A stretch of DNA of 23,325 nt. Source: an uncultured Duganella sp. GTDB taxonomy: Bacteria; Pseudomonadota; Gammaproteobacteria; Burkholderiales; Burkholderiaceae. The DNA is taken from positions 1-23,325 of the forward strand of contig CAMLRG010000079.1 in NCBI GenBank assembly GCA_946482335.1, in the 5' to 3' direction. Position numbers and translations under genes: made by a program. Below, in pieces: positions 21,689 through 23,325 of this stretch (position 1 is the stretch's first letter; each line of letters starts with the position of its first letter). Under the pieces are notes generated by a model. The model was not told the origin of the DNA. It saw nothing but the letters and a program-made list of their open reading frames with translations, and ran no database searches.

Positions 21689-22654
21689 ATGAGCGAGACG
21701 ACCAATCCTCCCCCCGCCCCCGAGTCCGCGCCCATCCGCCATGCGGAAGCCAAGGCCGTGGCCTTGCTGGTACTGCTGGTGGCGCTGGTACTGGGTGCCA
21801 TCCTTTACCTGATGTACGCGCGCGGCGCCTTCGAACCGACCCAGCGCCTGGTGCTGACCGCCGACGACTCGGAAGGGGTGGCGGTCGGCATGGACGTCAC
21901 CTTCGCCGGCTTCCCGATCGGCCGCGTGCAGCGCATCGAGCTCGCACCCGACGGCAAGGCGCGCATCCTGGTCGACGTGCCGCGCAAGGATGCCCACTGG
22001 CTGCGCACCAGCAGCATCTTCACGCTGGAAAAAAGCCTGGTGGGCGGTGCCAAGCTGCGCGCCTTCACCGGCATTCCGACCGACCCGCCGCTGGAGCCCG
22101 ATTCCGAGCGCGCACTGCTGGTGGGCGACATGGCCGCCGAAATCCCGCGCCTGCTGCAATCGGCCAAGGATTTGCTGAACAACCTCGCCGCCCTGACGGC
22201 GGAAGAATCGGCGCTGGGCGCGAGCCTGCGCAACGTGCAGGGCGTCACCGAAAAACTCAAAGGTCCGGAGGGGGCGCTGGGCGTGCTGGCCGGCGACGAC
22301 CAGAAAGCGCGTGAACTGCTGCGCAATGCCAATTCGCTGGTGGTCAAGGCCGACAGCCTGGTGGGCAATGCCGACAAGCGCGTGTTCGGCGAGAAGGGCC
22401 TGGCCAGCGACACCCAGGCCGCCGTGCAGCAGCTGAACGCCTTGCTGGTCGATGCGCGCGCCTCGCTGAAAAAGCTCGACGCGGTGCTGGTGGAAGCGCA
22501 AGCGGTCGGCGCCAACACGCGCGCCGCCACCGAAGACCTGGGCGCCCTGCGCGCCGAAGTCGACGCCAATGTGCGCAAGATCGAACAGATGATCAATGAA
22601 TTGAACCGCAAATGGCCGTTCAAGCGCAACGAACCGGAGATCAAGCTGCCATGA
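21689..22654 (+). CDS. MlaD-family (MCE domain) protein
   Basis: This 321-residue protein has one N-terminal transmembrane helix (about 21-43) after a Pro-rich cytoplasmic tail. A single MCE domain follows (about 53-130, with E-G-V-A-V-G-M-D-V-T-F-A-G-F-P-I-G-R-V). Its long C-terminal part (about 150-310) is helical and heptad-rich (L-L-N-N-L-A-A-L, L-R-N-A-N-S-L-V-V-K-A-D-S-L, V-Q-Q-L-N-A-L-L-V). MCE proteins form hexameric rings that bind lipids in the periplasm. The helical tail suggests a bridge or tunnel element, as in PqiB/YebT- or MCE1-type systems, rather than the short MlaD of E. coli (183 residues). It lies four bases after the permease stop and its own stop overlaps the next start (ATGA). 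Confidence 0.9.
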   Translation: MSETTNPPPAPESAPIRHAEAKAVALLVLLVALVLGAILYLMYARGAFEPTQRLVLTADDSEGVAVGMDVTFAGFPIGRVQRIELAPDGKARILVDVPRKDAHWLRTSSIFTLEKSLVGGAKLRAFTGIPTDPPLEPDSERALLVGDMAAEIPRLLQSAKDLLNNLAALTAEESALGASLRNVQGVTEKLKGPEGALGVLAGDDQKARELLRNANSLVVKADSLVGNADKRVFGEKGLASDTQAAVQQLNALLVDARASLKKLDAVLVEAQAVGANTRAATEDLGALRAEVDANVRKIEQMINELNRKWPFKRNEPEIKLP

Positions 22655-23310
22655 AGACGAACCGTCTTTCCGCCGCGCTGGCCGCCGTGCTGGTGGCCGC
22701 CTGCGGCAGCGGTCCGCGCGTGCCGGACTGGCAATTGAATGCCGCCAGCGCCACCGAACGCGCCACGTCCGCCTACCTGGAAGGCAAGACCGCCGTGGCC
22801 GAGCGCGAATTCGGCATGGCGCGCAAGCAGGTCGGCAGCACCGGCCAGCCCGCGCTGGCCATCCGCGTCGAGCTGCTGCGCTGCGCCGTGCAGGTGGCTG
22901 CGCTGGTATTCGAAGAATGCGCAGGTTTCACGCCGCTGCAACCTGACGCCTCGGCTGCCGACCAGGCTTACGCCCGCTACCTGGCCGGCAGCGCCAGCGC
23001 CGCCGATGCCGCCCTGCTGCCCGAGCCCCAGCGCGCCGTCGCGGCAGCCGCCAGCGACACAGCCGCAGCCAGCGCCGCCGCAGCCATCACCGACCCGCTA
23101 TCGCGCCTGGTGGCCGCCGGCGCCCTGCTGCGCGCCAACCGCGCCCCCCCCGAGCTGTTGACGATGGCCGTCAACACCGCCTCTTCGCAAGGCTGGCGCC
23201 GCGCCGTGCTGGCCTGGCTCAACGTCCAGCTGCAGCGCGCCGAACAAGCCGGCGACAATATCGAAGCCTCCCGCCTGCGCCGCCGCATCAAGCTCGCCAG
23301 CACACCCTGA
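22651..23310 (+). CDS. lipoprotein of unknown function in the MlaE/MlaD operon
   Basis: This 219-residue protein begins at ATG 22651, overlapping the MlaD stop as ATGA; an earlier in-frame ATG at 22612 would put an extra hydrophilic stretch before the signal peptide. The lipobox V15-A-A-C18 is followed by G-S-G, so outer-membrane sorting is likely. The mature part is Ala-rich and helical. A-Y-L-E-G-K-T-A-V-A-E-R-E-F-G-M-A-R and the L-A-I-R-V-E-L-L-R-C-A-V pattern look like TPR-type helix pairs, but no domain is certain. It is not obviously the ABC-transport auxiliary lipoprotein family (PqiC-like), although it occupies that place in the operon. It could be the outer-membrane partner of the MlaD protein. 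Two cysteines (in L-R-C-A-V and E-E-C-A-G) might pair. An ATGAAA at 23320, 10 bases on, could start the next gene but is cut off by the window end. Confidence 0.75.
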   Translation: MKTNRLSAALAAVLVAACGSGPRVPDWQLNAASATERATSAYLEGKTAVAEREFGMARKQVGSTGQPALAIRVELLRCAVQVAALVFEECAGFTPLQPDASAADQAYARYLAGSASAADAALLPEPQRAVAAAASDTAAASAAAAITDPLSRLVAAGALLRANRAPPELLTMAVNTASSQGWRRAVLAWLNVQLQRAEQAGDNIEASRLRRRIKLASTP

Positions 23311-23325
23311 GTCTCGTGGATGAAA

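Overview
The window looks like chromosomal DNA of a high-GC Gram-negative betaproteobacterium, most likely of the Oxalobacteraceae (Massilia/Duganella/Janthinobacterium type). The reasons are GC-rich codon use, MlaE/MlaD-type envelope transport genes, two lipoproteins with proper lipoboxes, a periplasmic M16 peptidase, and an intergenic REP-like element with a GGGGTCAGGAAC core. The taxonomy is inference. I see no rRNA, tRNA, CRISPR array, integrase or transposase, and no gene-free stretch above 300 bases; the longest is about 270 bases.

Layout. 1-247: 3' end of an EamA/DMT exporter. 316-1984: RidA-family imine deaminase and a PLP aminotransferase as a two-gene unit, closed by a clear terminator. 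2175-3997: secreted lipase of the family I.5 type, followed 2 bases later by a small membrane-anchored protein resembling only the C-terminal part of lipase foldases. 4019-4822 (minus): SPFH/band-7 lipoprotein. 5095-6456: REC-PAS-GGDEF diguanylate cyclase. 6455-6539: an 85-base, almost perfect palindrome made of two inverted REP-like units, filling the gap between two convergent stop codons.

6542-11522 (minus): a tightly coupled operon of AGPS/YgcU-like FAD oxidase, GlpD-like dehydrogenase and YgcE-like FGGY kinase. Both junctions are ATGA overlaps, and the operon is divergent from an AraC regulator (11592-12629). It looks like a catabolic route for a polyol or glycerol-like compound of unknown identity. 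12631-13053 (minus) is a small exported protein of unknown function.

13132-17114 is a second divergent region. LysR regulator, cytochrome P450 and an SRPBCC protein lie on the minus strand. An exported isochorismatase-fold hydrolase translationally coupled to a monohaem cytochrome c lies on the plus strand. 17077-17981 (minus) is a two-domain rhodanese broken by a one-base frameshift. 18008-20863 (minus) is a PqqL-like periplasmic zinc peptidase. 20914-23310 is a compact MlaE permease / MlaD (MCE) / lipoprotein operon, with no ATPase gene in view.

The best candidates for something undescribed are the I.5-like lipase with a miniature foldase-like partner, the kinase/dehydrogenase/AGPS-like operon with a changed active-site histidine motif, and the double REP palindrome.
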